DNA of 64,000 bases from an uncultured Bacteroidaceae bacterium (GTDB lineage: Bacteria; Bacteroidota; Bacteroidia; Bacteroidales; Bacteroidaceae), in NCBI GenBank assembly GCA_905233285.1, contig CAJODY010000006.1, forward strand, positions 1-64,000. Direction: 5' to 3'. The notes under the pieces were generated by a model that worked only from the letters and a program-made list of their open reading frames with translations, did no database searches and was not told where the DNA came from. This document shows positions 43,711-54,084 of the stretch, one piece after another. Each line of letters starts with the position of its first letter. Within the stretch, counting starts at the first letter, position 1. Position numbers and translations under genes: made by a program.

Positions 43711-46665
43711 ATGAAAAAAGTATTATTTAAAGCAGTTTTCTTCGGGGTATTGCTATGTTATTCTTGCGAGAACACTTTCAAGGATATATATGGCGATGTA
43801 AATGAAGATACACCTCCATCATGGCTTGGTGGAAGTATTTACTCCGAGTTGCAGAGTGCCAATCATCTAGACGGCACATTCTCAACCTACTTACGCCTTA
43901 TTGATGATTTGGGCTACGACGAAATCCTTAACAAGACTGGTAGTAAAACTATTTTCCCATCAAACGATGAAGCCTTTGCAAGATTCTTTGCAAATAATAA
44001 CTGGGGAGTAACATCTTACGATGATTTGACATACGCACAAAAAACATGGCTTGTAAAGTCTTCTATGCTTGACAATGCCCTGCTTATTGGCATGCTTTCA
44101 AATGCAAGTGCAGGAAACATCATTGCAGAAGGAGTGGCGATGAAACACCCAACCAACATAAATGTTATCGACTCTATCATTTGGGTTAAACCCCAAGACA
44201 TGCCACAGAATAATGTGTATTGGGGATATTGGAAGAAAAACAACATAGACACTTATGCAGTAAGCGATAACACAACTCCAATGATGGTTCACTTCACCCG
44301 TGAACACATGGTAAGAAACAACATCACTACAACAGGAGAGAACTCTGACTTTGAGATTATTACAGGTGAGAAGTACGACGCAGAAGCCAAGAACGTATTT
44401 ATTTTTGATAACAAAGTAATCAAACCGGATATAACATGTCAGAACGGTTACATTCATCAGGTACAAAATGTACTCATAGAACCAGGTAATATGGCTCAGG
44501 TACTAAAGGAGCAAGAAAATACAAAATATTGGAGTCACATTCTGGATTATTACTCTACACCTTATTTTGATGCTGCAACAACTAAAAACTATAATGACTG
44601 GGTTGAACAGTATAGCGATTTGGCTGCTCAAAACGGTTATCATAAACACGACTCTATATTCCAGGTACGCTACCTCAGTTCGCGTTCTCAAGGTGCACCT
44701 CTGAATGTAGACCCTAATGGTGCAAGTAAGTCTACTACGGAAATTTTGCGCTTCGACCCGGGATGGAATGCATACTATCCGCCATCTGAATATAACACTG
44801 GCGGAGATCAAAATCAAATTTCAGACATAGCTGCAATGTTCGTTCCGACAGATGCCGCAGTTGAAAAATATTTCCTCCCTGGAGGTTCAGGAGAATATAT
44901 CATAAACGTATATGGTAAAAAACCTAATATTAAAGCTAATCTTTTTGAAAATCTTGATAGTCTTCAGAAAGATCGCCCTTCTATTCTGACTGCATTTGTG
45001 CGAAACCTTCAGCACGCTTCATTTACAAGTTCTGTTCCAAGCAAATTCACCACATTGATGAACGATGCTAGTGAAAACTTGGGAATGAACCTTGAAAAAC
45101 TTGAGACAAAACCTGGCGGTTATGACATCAAAATTGCCAACAATGGTGTAATATATAAACTGAACGCTATGATTGCACCTGATGAATACAGTGCAGTACT
45201 TGCACCATCTTCTACTTATCAGGATATGCAAGTTATGAACTGGGCTGTTCAGGATTGGCACTCTGGGGCAACTACCAGCTATTTGTCTTTAGACTTCAAA
45301 TACTTCTTGCTTTCCATGAAGTCGAACTATGCATTCTTCATCCCAGATGATGATGCTTTTGCATCAAACGACATATATTATTTGGATCCGACCACAATTG
45401 GACATACATACCCGGAAGTCATACATTTCTACTACGACAAGAGCAAGAAGAGTGAGCCAAAGATTCAAGCAGAATCATACAGATATGACTTAAGTACAAA
45501 TACCATCGGAACATTAGTCGGTCCAATGGAAGTCGGTTCTGTTACCAGTCCCAACAGACGTATCAAATCTGCACTTACTGATATTTTGAATTATCACACT
45601 ATAGTGCTCAACTATGGCGACACAATCGGTGTAACCACTATGAACCACTATTATAAGACAAAGCATGGAGGAGAGATATATGTCGATTACGGTACCAATC
45701 CACATAATGGTATGGAAATCAAGAGTGGTGCTGCTATTGACAATGGACTTCCGTCATCGAATCTATACCCAATCACGTCAGGTAAAGCTGCATACTTTAA
45801 CCAAGCCAACGGTACATCATACCGCATTGACCATGTAATTCAACCAACTATTAAGAGCGTTACGGAAATTCTGAGAACAACAACTCAATTCCAAAAGTTC
45901 TATAATACTTGCTTACTATTCTCCAACTCTGAGATACTGTCATGGATAGGCATCTCAGCAGAGAAAGCTGATGGAGAAGTTAAGAGCCCGCAAGAACGAT
46001 ACATCCTTTTTAATCAACAAGACGGAGGTTATCACTCACTTGATGCAGTTGATGGCAACATAACCCTATTCAATACGTATAACTACACGCTTTACGTACC
46101 AAACGACAACGCGATGGATGCAGCTTACACATTAGGATTGCCTGACGTAGAAGATATATACACAATATATGAGACTTTGTCTCCAACCTACGACGAATGC
46201 CCGGAACCACAGGCTACCGAATTACGCGAGAAATTGGACGTGTTGAAAAATTTTGTACGCTATCATTTCCAAAATATCGCCCTATATGCCGATGTTGATA
46301 ATTTGCCAAGTGCAGCATACCAAAGTATGTACACAAACAATTATGGATTGGCACAGGAGTATAATGTGTCAGGAGGTGGCAATCAGCTTTCATTGAAGGA
46401 CGCTTCCGGCGTAACTCATATCATCAATGCCAACAACACTTCTATGGTATCTAATAAGATGACACGCGACTATTGGCTGGACAGCGATCGCAAGAATGCA
46501 ACAGAAATCGCCACATCTTCATTCTGCGTAGTTCATGAAATAGCTGATGCTCTGAATTTCAACAGCAAAACTTCAAGTAATCCTACCGCACGTTACGACT
46601 ACGGCAAAAGCTGGTATGGAGGCAGTGCAAAAAAGCATATGACTACAAGGAAGACAAACAAATAA
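43711..46665 (+). CDS. Multi-FAS1 (fasciclin) surface lipoprotein
   Basis: This 984-residue lipoprotein has a signal ending LLCYSC (Cys19). I see up to four fasciclin-type modules. The first (about residues 45-265) has the H1-like TIFPSNDEAFARFF and the H2-like NGYIHQVQNVLIEP. The second (to about 490) has IAAMFVPTDAAVEKYF and NGVIYKLNAMIAP. The third (to about 715) has YAFFIPDDDAFAS and YRIDHVIQP. The fourth has YTLYVPNDNAMDAAY and VTHIINANNTSM. FAS1 domains bind partner proteins or glycans in adhesion molecules. The acidic residues after the Cys (CENTFKDIYGD) fit export to the cell surface. It is the first gene of the run and is 18 bases before a SusC gene. The ligand is unknown. Confidence 0.85.
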   Translation: MKKVLFKAVFFGVLLCYSCENTFKDIYGDVNEDTPPSWLGGSIYSELQSANHLDGTFSTYLRLIDDLGYDEILNKTGSKTIFPSNDEAFARFFANNNWGVTSYDDLTYAQKTWLVKSSMLDNALLIGMLSNASAGNIIAEGVAMKHPTNINVIDSIIWVKPQDMPQNNVYWGYWKKNNIDTYAVSDNTTPMMVHFTREHMVRNNITTTGENSDFEIITGEKYDAEAKNVFIFDNKVIKPDITCQNGYIHQVQNVLIEPGNMAQVLKEQENTKYWSHILDYYSTPYFDAATTKNYNDWVEQYSDLAAQNGYHKHDSIFQVRYLSSRSQGAPLNVDPNGASKSTTEILRFDPGWNAYYPPSEYNTGGDQNQISDIAAMFVPTDAAVEKYFLPGGSGEYIINVYGKKPNIKANLFENLDSLQKDRPSILTAFVRNLQHASFTSSVPSKFTTLMNDASENLGMNLEKLETKPGGYDIKIANNGVIYKLNAMIAPDEYSAVLAPSSTYQDMQVMNWAVQDWHSGATTSYLSLDFKYFLLSMKSNYAFFIPDDDAFASNDIYYLDPTTIGHTYPEVIHFYYDKSKKSEPKIQAESYRYDLSTNTIGTLVGPMEVGSVTSPNRRIKSALTDILNYHTIVLNYGDTIGVTTMNHYYKTKHGGEIYVDYGTNPHNGMEIKSGAAIDNGLPSSNLYPITSGKAAYFNQANGTSYRIDHVIQPTIKSVTEILRTTTQFQKFYNTCLLFSNSEILSWIGISAEKADGEVKSPQERYILFNQQDGGYHSLDAVDGNITLFNTYNYTLYVPNDNAMDAAYTLGLPDVEDIYTIYETLSPTYDECPEPQATELREKLDVLKNFVRYHFQNIALYADVDNLPSAAYQSMYTNNYGLAQEYNVSGGGNQLSLKDASGVTHIINANNTSMVSNKMTRDYWLDSDRKNATEIATSSFCVVHEIADALNFNSKTSSNPTARYDYGKSWYGGSAKKHMTTRKTNK

Positions 46666-46683
46666 CTTTAAAATACATTTACT

Positions 46684-49600
46684 ATGAACAATATATTAAA
46701 AATGAGCAACCATAGATTTGGCGTCATATTGCTGACCATTCTGCTGAGTATTATTTCTCATGCAGCAATGGCACAGGGAACACGTATCTCGGGTACTGTG
46801 TCCGACGAGATGGGTCCGGTCATGATGGCAAACGTTGTAGAACGCGATGGTACGCAACAACTACCGACTTCAATGGTAACTTTGCCTTGGCTATAAAGAG
46901 CCCAAAGAACAAACTTGTCATTTCATATGTAGGTAACAAAACTGTAACCCTGCCACTGAATGGTAAGCAACGTGTATTCAAGGTTTTCATGGAGTCAGAA
47001 ACACAACTTCAGGAAGTAGTAGTTAAAGCTGTGAAGAAGACTGACGTAGGTGGTTTGAATATCCCTGTAAAGGAGATGACAGTCGCTGCGCAGACTTTCA
47101 ATATGGAAGACGTTGAAGGTCTTGCATTTACTTCTGCTGACGAAGCCCTCCAAGGTGAAATCGCCGGACTTGACATTGTTGCAAACTCTGGTAACCTGGG
47201 TGCCGGCACGCAGATGCGTCTACGTGGTGTCACAACAATCAATGGTGATGCAAATCCACTTATAGTTGTAGATGACAAAATATTCGACAATCCAGATGAG
47301 ACATTTGACTTTGCTAACGCAAGCGAAGAACAATATGCTGCACTTCTCTCTGTCAATGTCGATGACATCGCAAAAATAGATGTACTTAAGGATGCCGCAG
47401 CTACCGCTGTTTGGGGAGCCTACGGCGCAAACGGTGTAATTCAGATTACAACGAAGCGTGGTATTCGCGGAAAGACAAAAGTGAATTTCTCGTATAAATT
47501 TACAGGTACATGGATGCCGAATGGATATAAGTTGCTCAATGGTGATAACTACACCATGATGCTGAAGGAAGAATTCTACAACCCTTCACAGAGTTCAACA
47601 GCAACTTCTACCATGCGAGAGCTCAATTACGATAAGTCATGGGCTGAATATGAAAATTGGAACAACAATACAGACTGGGTAAAGGAGGTTTCAGATTTTG
47701 GAAAGCTTCATAACCTAAACTTCAACATAACCGGTGGTGGAGAAAAGGCAACATTCCGTATTTCAGGTAGCTATGACCACCAGACAGGTTCTATTATCAA
47801 ACAGAAGCTGGATCGTCTGACCACCCTCCTCATTCTTGATTACGATGTGAGCGATCGTATCCGCTTTTCTACGAAATTCCCTCTCACATACACCAACAAC
47901 GAGAAAAATTATACCGACCTATTGGCTATTGCCCAGAGATTATCTCCTAACATGGCCGTTTACCGTCAGGATCAGTATGGAAACGATACCGACGAGTTTT
48001 ACATCATGAACCCAGAAGGCGATCCGACGCAGGGTAATTATTCATCGGTAAACCTACGTGCAATGCGCAACCTTGGCAATCCTGTGGCTATTGCTCATCA
48101 AGCATGGAAGAAGGAATCAACCTATCGTATCACTCCTGACTTCCTGCTGAAGTATGAATTGTTGGGCAAAGACCCAGATAAACACCGCCTGACACTGTCA
48201 GCAGATGTCGATTTTGATATATATGCCAACAGTTCGCCGTCATGGCACCCCGCATCACTGAACACTGGCGCTATCTCAACCGGATGGACTGCCACTGACT
48301 ACAATGCAAGCACAAGTTCGGAGAGCAACCGTTTCAAGATTGGTGCAGAAGGAAAGTTGACATTCACTCCTCATTTCAGCAACGAGGATTGGACAGCTAC
48401 TGCTCTCCTGCGCTATCAGATGCATACATCGAAGTATAACAGTCAGAGCAATACACTGTTCGGACTTCCTTCAGGTATCACATCACCTACTGCTGAAGCT
48501 GGTATGACAACAAGCGGAATGTCTAACTCGACAAGTCGTTCGGCTGATGAGAACATCCTGTTCAATGCACATGCTTCATACAAAAGTATATACAATCTTG
48601 GAGTTTCAGTACGTATGGACGGAAACTCAAAATTCGGTCCTTCACATAAATGGGCTACGTTCCCTGGTCTTTCAGCTCGTTACAATATAAGCGACGAGAA
48701 GTTTGTAAGATCTTGGCTGCCAGAAGTTATCTCATTATTCGGCATTCGTGCCAGCTGGGGTATTAACGGTCGTGCTCCAACAACAGATTATCTTTATTAT
48801 AACAAATACAATACTAGCGCCGGATACTATGGTAATGGTACAAGCGTTGTACAGTACGGAACTGTCGATGGCATGAAACTCGACGACCTGCGTTGGGAAA
48901 AGACCACTTCTATAAATTTAGGAGGTAATCTGAATTTCTTCGATGATAAACTGACTATCGATTTCGACTATTATCGCAAGAATACTTCCGACCTGCTTAT
49001 GACTGGCGTCGGAATCCCTACATCAACCGGTTACTCCTCACTTTCGTGGTATAACGTAGGCGAGATGACCAACAACGGTTGGGAACTGAATATATCTGGA
49101 CGCGATTTCATAAAAATAGGAAAAAAATTCTCAATCAGTGCGACATTCAACATTGCTCAGAACGTGAACAATATCAAGTCGATGGATGAACGAGTATTGA
49201 GCGCAATTAACACTGAATGGGACTATTCTTCAAGAGGTACATATCTTAACCGTATCCAGGAGAACAATCCGCTGGGAAGTATCTACGGATACCGCTATAA
49301 GGGTGTGTACCAATACACATATTCATATCTTGAGAACATGAAGAAGGAGAACAACTGGACGGCAGACGAGTATCGCAACTGGATAAACGGACAGTTGGCA
49401 GAAGGCAAGACTTTCCCTGTAGTGACAGATGCTAACGGACACGTGGTAATGAACAATCAGGGGTCACCACAGCGCATGGTTTACTACTACAACGACGGTA
49501 CTCCTACTTATGAGTTCAACGGTGGTGATGCCATATATGAAGACATAAACCACGACGGACAGATTGACAAATACGACATTGTTTATTTGGGTAATTCCAT

Positions 49601-50090
49601 GCCCAAATTCAATGGTGGTTTCAGCCTCACACTAAAGTACGGGCGTTGGAAACTCGTAGCTCGTTTCTCATATCGCTACGGCAACAAGATTGTGAATGCT
49701 GCACGTATGAATTTGGAAAATATGTACACGACAAACAACCAGGCTGCAACGGTGAATTACCGTTGGCGTAAGGATGGCGACGTGACACCTATCCCTCGTG
49801 CGCTGTACAATACTGGTTACAACTGGCAGGGTTCAAGCCGATATGTAGAGGACGGCTCGTTCCTGCGATTCCAAAACCTGCAAATTTCATATTCGTTCCC
49901 GCAGAAGCCACTGAAAAAGATTGGCCTGAGCAGTCTGGCTTTGTATTTCTCACTTAACAACATCTACTGTTGGACTAAGTACAGCGGTGTTGATCCAGAA
50001 GTTGCAATTGGTGGATGGGGTGTTGCTCAAGATAACTCGAAGACCCCACGTACGAAACAGTTTACAGCCTCTATTAATGTCGGATTCTAA
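46684..50090 (+). pseudogene. SusC/RagA TonB-linked outer-membrane transporter, frameshifted
   Basis: The first segment (46684-46896) encodes the signal peptide (HRFGVILLTILLSIISHAA) and the start of the regulatory-like sandwich (TRISGTVSDEMGPVMMANVV). It stops early. The remainder continues in another frame to 50090, reading TTTDFNGNFALAIKSPKNK just before the plug. The shift near 46860 is explained by one missing base; a T lost from gatgg-tacgc would restore DGYATTTDFNGNF. The plug has MRLRGVTTINGDANPLIVVD and GANGVIQITTKRG, then a full 22-strand-type barrel ending KQFTASINVGF. No other defect is visible over 3.2 kb, so a recent mutation or a sequencing error is likely. With its SusD (next gene) it would import a ligand across the outer membrane. 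Confidence 0.88.
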
Positions 50091-50099
50091 AAACAGTCT

Positions 50100-51899
50100 A
50101 TGAACATGAAAAAGTATATATATATTATTCTATCGAGTCTTCTTGCCGTATCATGTGTAGATACAGCATTACTGCCTGATGACAAGACAGTGGACGAAGA
50201 CTTCTGGAAAACAAAAAATGACGTAGCACTTATGGTTAATGGTGCATATGCTCAAATGACTAACTCGGACCTCATCACCCGACTCATAGTGTGGGGGGAC
50301 TTCCGCAGTGACGAATTGGTACAGTCAACAGGAATAACGGGTGGTAATACATATCAGCAATTGCTGCAGATATTCACAAGCAATATTGCGGTGACTAATA
50401 TGTACACTAATTGGCAATCACTCTATTCTGTTATAAACAATTGCAACATCGTTATTGCCAAGGCCGGTAGTGTGATGGAACAAGACCCTAACTATACTCA
50501 AGGTGACTACCTCAACGACATTGCCCAAATGAAGACACTGCGTTCACTCTGCTATTTTTACCTTGTACGCGCATTCCGCGACATTCCGTATATTACAGAG
50601 GCATACATGCAGAACAGTCAGGATATGAATATTCCACAGTCATCACCAGAAACTGTATTAAACGGTTGTATCGCTGACCTTCTGGAATCTGCCCCCAACA
50701 TCATTTCCCCTACTGCATATGACGGGTGGAGAAGAAAGGGATGGTTCAATAGCGACGCAGTCTATTCTCTGCTTGCCGACATTTACATCTGGAAAGCATC
50801 TGTTCATCACAATGACCCGAGTTACGATGCCGCAACCGATTACCAGCAGTGCATCAACTATTGTGACATTGTAATAGATTCAAAGAATAATGCTCACGTG
50901 TATGGAAAATCAGAGGCGCCAGACCCGACTAACAAGTATCCTGCTCTTGCCAAATATGAGGACGACTACAACGAAATCTTCATTAGCCAGAATGCAGAAG
51001 AAAGCATTTTTGAGATTCAGTTCAGTGGACAGTATGAGAACTATGATAAGAATAATACACCACTGGGTAACAACGGCGTTTGCCAGATGTACTACAAGTA
51101 TCAAAACAACGGTTCGGGATATGGATATCTCAGAGCCGCAGGTATGTTTGGCATATCAGGTACGAGCAATGTTGTATTCAACCAATCTTACGATGGCAGA
51201 AAGATTAAGTTCATCTTTGGTTGCAATGGTGATGCGGCTGAACAGTATGACATAAGAAAGATGTGTGTGGAAGCTACGGGATATACATATGGAGCACCCA
51301 CAGGATCAGGTCAGACGCGTCAGGGCGACCGCGATTACAACCGCTTCGCACAAAACTACATTGTTTATCGCATGACAGACATTATGCTGTTGAAGGCTGA
51401 GGCAATGGTACAATTGGCAACAGATGACACAGACCCGACACTCCAGACCGCATTCGACATTGTTAAAGCAGTCAACGACCGTGCACATATTGCCGGTACT
51501 GTTACAATGAGTGACGAACTGCGTTTTGCTACAGGAAGTTCCATTCAGGGAAATGCCTTCAACACAAAAGTGGGTATGGAAGAACTGGTTATGGAGGAAC
51601 GTCTGCGCGAACTCTGTTTCGAGGGTAAACGTTGGTACGATCTTCTGCGTTACAACTATCGCCACACCGAAGGAGTTAACTACAATATAATACTTGCCGA
51701 CCAACAGGCTTTTGCAGCGAACTACCGTCCGATGATTAATCTGGCAGCAAGAAAGAGTAGTGACCTGAGTGCCCTGTATGCTAAAATGCCAACAGAACCA
51801 TATCTTTATATGCCTATCAGAGAGGGCGAACTAAAGGTGAATCCGGCATTGAAACAGAATCCTGTTTACACCAGCAAGACCGACACAAAGAATTACTAA
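50100..51899 (+). CDS. SusD/RagB surface lipoprotein
   Basis: This 599-residue lipoprotein has a signal ending LLAVSC (Cys19). The SusD N-terminal part shows NLWNDIVWGD-like YTNWQSLYSVINNCNIVIAK and MKTLRSLCYFYLVRAFRDIP (a TPR-type helix). The C-terminal part has YIVYRMTDIMLLKAEAMVQL and MEERLRELCFEGKRWYDLLR, the hallmark near the end of SusD proteins. SusD forms the lid over the SusC barrel and helps bind ligand. It follows the SusC gene by 9 bases, as the partner of the frameshifted transporter. The ligand cannot be deduced. Confidence 0.95.
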   Translation: MNMKKYIYIILSSLLAVSCVDTALLPDDKTVDEDFWKTKNDVALMVNGAYAQMTNSDLITRLIVWGDFRSDELVQSTGITGGNTYQQLLQIFTSNIAVTNMYTNWQSLYSVINNCNIVIAKAGSVMEQDPNYTQGDYLNDIAQMKTLRSLCYFYLVRAFRDIPYITEAYMQNSQDMNIPQSSPETVLNGCIADLLESAPNIISPTAYDGWRRKGWFNSDAVYSLLADIYIWKASVHHNDPSYDAATDYQQCINYCDIVIDSKNNAHVYGKSEAPDPTNKYPALAKYEDDYNEIFISQNAEESIFEIQFSGQYENYDKNNTPLGNNGVCQMYYKYQNNGSGYGYLRAAGMFGISGTSNVVFNQSYDGRKIKFIFGCNGDAAEQYDIRKMCVEATGYTYGAPTGSGQTRQGDRDYNRFAQNYIVYRMTDIMLLKAEAMVQLATDDTDPTLQTAFDIVKAVNDRAHIAGTVTMSDELRFATGSSIQGNAFNTKVGMEELVMEERLRELCFEGKRWYDLLRYNYRHTEGVNYNIILADQQAFAANYRPMINLAARKSSDLSALYAKMPTEPYLYMPIREGELKVNPALKQNPVYTSKTDTKNY

Positions 51900-51920
51900 T
51901 TAAAAGGAGAAAGAAGAAAT

Positions 51921-54059
51921 ATGAAAGCTAATAGATTCTTGAAAGATATGAAAACTCTCTATACAATAGGTATTCTGAGCATTACAGCCTGCATGGTTTC
52001 ATGCTCAAACGAACCGGATGGAGAAGACCTATATACTGCAACTGGAAAAACCATTGCTGAATACATAGAGGAAGATCCAGACTTATCTTCGTTTGTATAT
52101 ATTCTGAACCGTGTCGGCCTGGACAAGACATTGTCATCGTACGGACAATACACTTGCTTCGCTCCGTCTAATGCTGGTATAGAAGCCTATATCGATAGTC
52201 TTTACGACGACGACAAGTCACCTATTCCTCACAACGGCATGATAGAGAGGTCACTCTATGGTTTGACCGACAGTTTATGTAATGACATTGCGAAGTTCCA
52301 CCTTTTGGGAAGTATACGTACTATTGCCGACATGAGTGGTAGCATCGGTACATCTATCAATACAATGCTTGGATATGCCTTCACGGCCTCTATTGATGAG
52401 CAAACGGGACAGACTACCCTCAACAATGTCGCACATATCATTAACGCAGATAACGAGGCAACTAACGGATATTTCCACAAACTAGACAAGGCTATATCCC
52501 GAGACACACGAATGTTACCGGATGTACTGCACAGCATTGATGGTTATACCATATTTTATACGGCTTTGATGAAAACCGGGCTTAACGAGGCTCTTAAAAT
52601 AAACAACAAGGGCAAAATCTATACTTTGTCAGACCAGACAGATACTAATGGTGCAGACCTTTATTCACCTTCTGAGTGCAGGGTCGGATTCACCATCTTT
52701 GCCGAATCTGACGAAGTCATGGCAAAGGCAGGCATCAACTCTTTTGACGATTTGGTAGCTTATGCAAACAGCAAATACGGCAATGCTGCTGCGTGGTATC
52801 ACTATCTGAATGAGAAAGGACTGACTGTGAACACTGGAACCACTGATGCAGACTTCAAGAAACCCGAGAATGCCTTGAATATGTTTGTGGCATACCACAT
52901 TCTAAAGACCGGTATGGCTATCGACAAGATTCTGTTCTCGAGAGAAGCATATACCTCAGGAGGCTACACTGCTTACAACTACTGGAACTATAACCCCGAG
53001 ACATGTTATGCTGAAGTGTATGACTATTTTGAGACTATGCTCCCAAACACTCTTATGAAAGTATGGGGTGGCAAATATGGTAGTACAGGTTCGCTTTATA
53101 TCAACCGATGGAAACAGTATAATACATTGACCGATGAAGTCGGAACACCTGGTTCCGCTGCAATGCACCCGATGCGCCAAACAGGTGTAAAGATTCTACG
53201 AGACTTGAACAAATCCGCACTCAACGGATATATACAGGCTATCGACAAGATGCTTGTATATGACAGCAATGTTCCCAATGGTGTTCTCCACGAACGTATG
53301 CGCTTTGAAACCACCACTTTTCTTCCCGAATTCGGAAACAACGGTCTGCGATTCATTTCTTCCAACGAGGCATTCATCCTAAATGGCTCGCAGGGGTCTG
53401 GAGCTCGTATTGCATTCCCTGTTGATTACTTCGACAATGTATATTGCTATAATGGCGAAGATACCAAAGTAAGATACAACGTAAATGGAGCATATAACGC
53501 ATGGCAGGCAAACTGCTTCCAAGGTTGGGGACAATATGACCTAGCTATCAAACTTCCACACGTTCCGACTGGAATCTATGAACTCCGACTGATGTACGTT
53601 CCTATGGCTCACGGTGGATTCATGCAGTTCTATCTCGGTACAAGCAAAAACGTACAGGAAATGGAAATTCTCGGTCTTCCACTTGACGTACGTGTACCTG
53701 CAAATGATGAACGCATCGGTCTGACACCGGCCGACCAAGAGGATGACCAAGGAGTCGCAACGGATAAGGCACTTCGTAACCGTGGCTATATGCGTAGCCC
53801 TATGACATACCGTCAACACCCTGAAAGCCGCGATGAGGGTACGACAGGAAACCAGAACATGCGTACAACTAATGATGGTTCAAGTTGGGCTCTGCGTAAA
53901 ATCCTTGTTACAAAGCAATTCAAACAGAGTGAAGACTATTGGTTCAGAATCAAAAACATGATTTCTGATGACTCCGAACTCAAATGGCAGTTCGACTATA
54001 TTGAATTCGTACCAGTTGACATTGTCAACAGTACAGAATATTCAGAAGACTGGATGTAA
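51921..54059 (+). CDS. FAS1 lipoprotein with C-terminal beta-sandwich
   Basis: This 712-residue lipoprotein has the lipid-attachment Cys28 in ACMVSC, followed by an acidic stretch (SNEPDGED) suited to surface export. Two FAS1-type modules follow. The first (about residues 45-200) has GQYTCFAPSNAGIEAYIDSL and NNVAHIINADNEATNG. The second (to about 460) has SECRVGFTIFAESDEVMAKA and a VPNGVLHERM closing region. The last 240 residues are a separate beta-rich domain (RIAFPVDYFDNVYCYNG, GIYELRLMYVPMAHGGFMQF), like a galactose-binding-type sandwich. It lies 21 bases after the SusD gene. It may be the equivalent of the extra surface glycan-binding proteins (SusE/F) of ordinary loci. Confidence 0.82.
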   Translation: MKANRFLKDMKTLYTIGILSITACMVSCSNEPDGEDLYTATGKTIAEYIEEDPDLSSFVYILNRVGLDKTLSSYGQYTCFAPSNAGIEAYIDSLYDDDKSPIPHNGMIERSLYGLTDSLCNDIAKFHLLGSIRTIADMSGSIGTSINTMLGYAFTASIDEQTGQTTLNNVAHIINADNEATNGYFHKLDKAISRDTRMLPDVLHSIDGYTIFYTALMKTGLNEALKINNKGKIYTLSDQTDTNGADLYSPSECRVGFTIFAESDEVMAKAGINSFDDLVAYANSKYGNAAAWYHYLNEKGLTVNTGTTDADFKKPENALNMFVAYHILKTGMAIDKILFSREAYTSGGYTAYNYWNYNPETCYAEVYDYFETMLPNTLMKVWGGKYGSTGSLYINRWKQYNTLTDEVGTPGSAAMHPMRQTGVKILRDLNKSALNGYIQAIDKMLVYDSNVPNGVLHERMRFETTTFLPEFGNNGLRFISSNEAFILNGSQGSGARIAFPVDYFDNVYCYNGEDTKVRYNVNGAYNAWQANCFQGWGQYDLAIKLPHVPTGIYELRLMYVPMAHGGFMQFYLGTSKNVQEMEILGLPLDVRVPANDERIGLTPADQEDDQGVATDKALRNRGYMRSPMTYRQHPESRDEGTTGNQNMRTTNDGSSWALRKILVTKQFKQSEDYWFRIKNMISDDSELKWQFDYIEFVPVDIVNSTEYSEDWM

Positions 54060-54084
54060 CCTAATCTAACACAAAAATAATATT

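Noticed and set aside
46860-46890. Programmed ribosomal frameshift in the first SusC
   Set aside because: There is no slippery heptamer or downstream pseudoknot visible, and SusC genes are not known to use one; a lost base is simpler.
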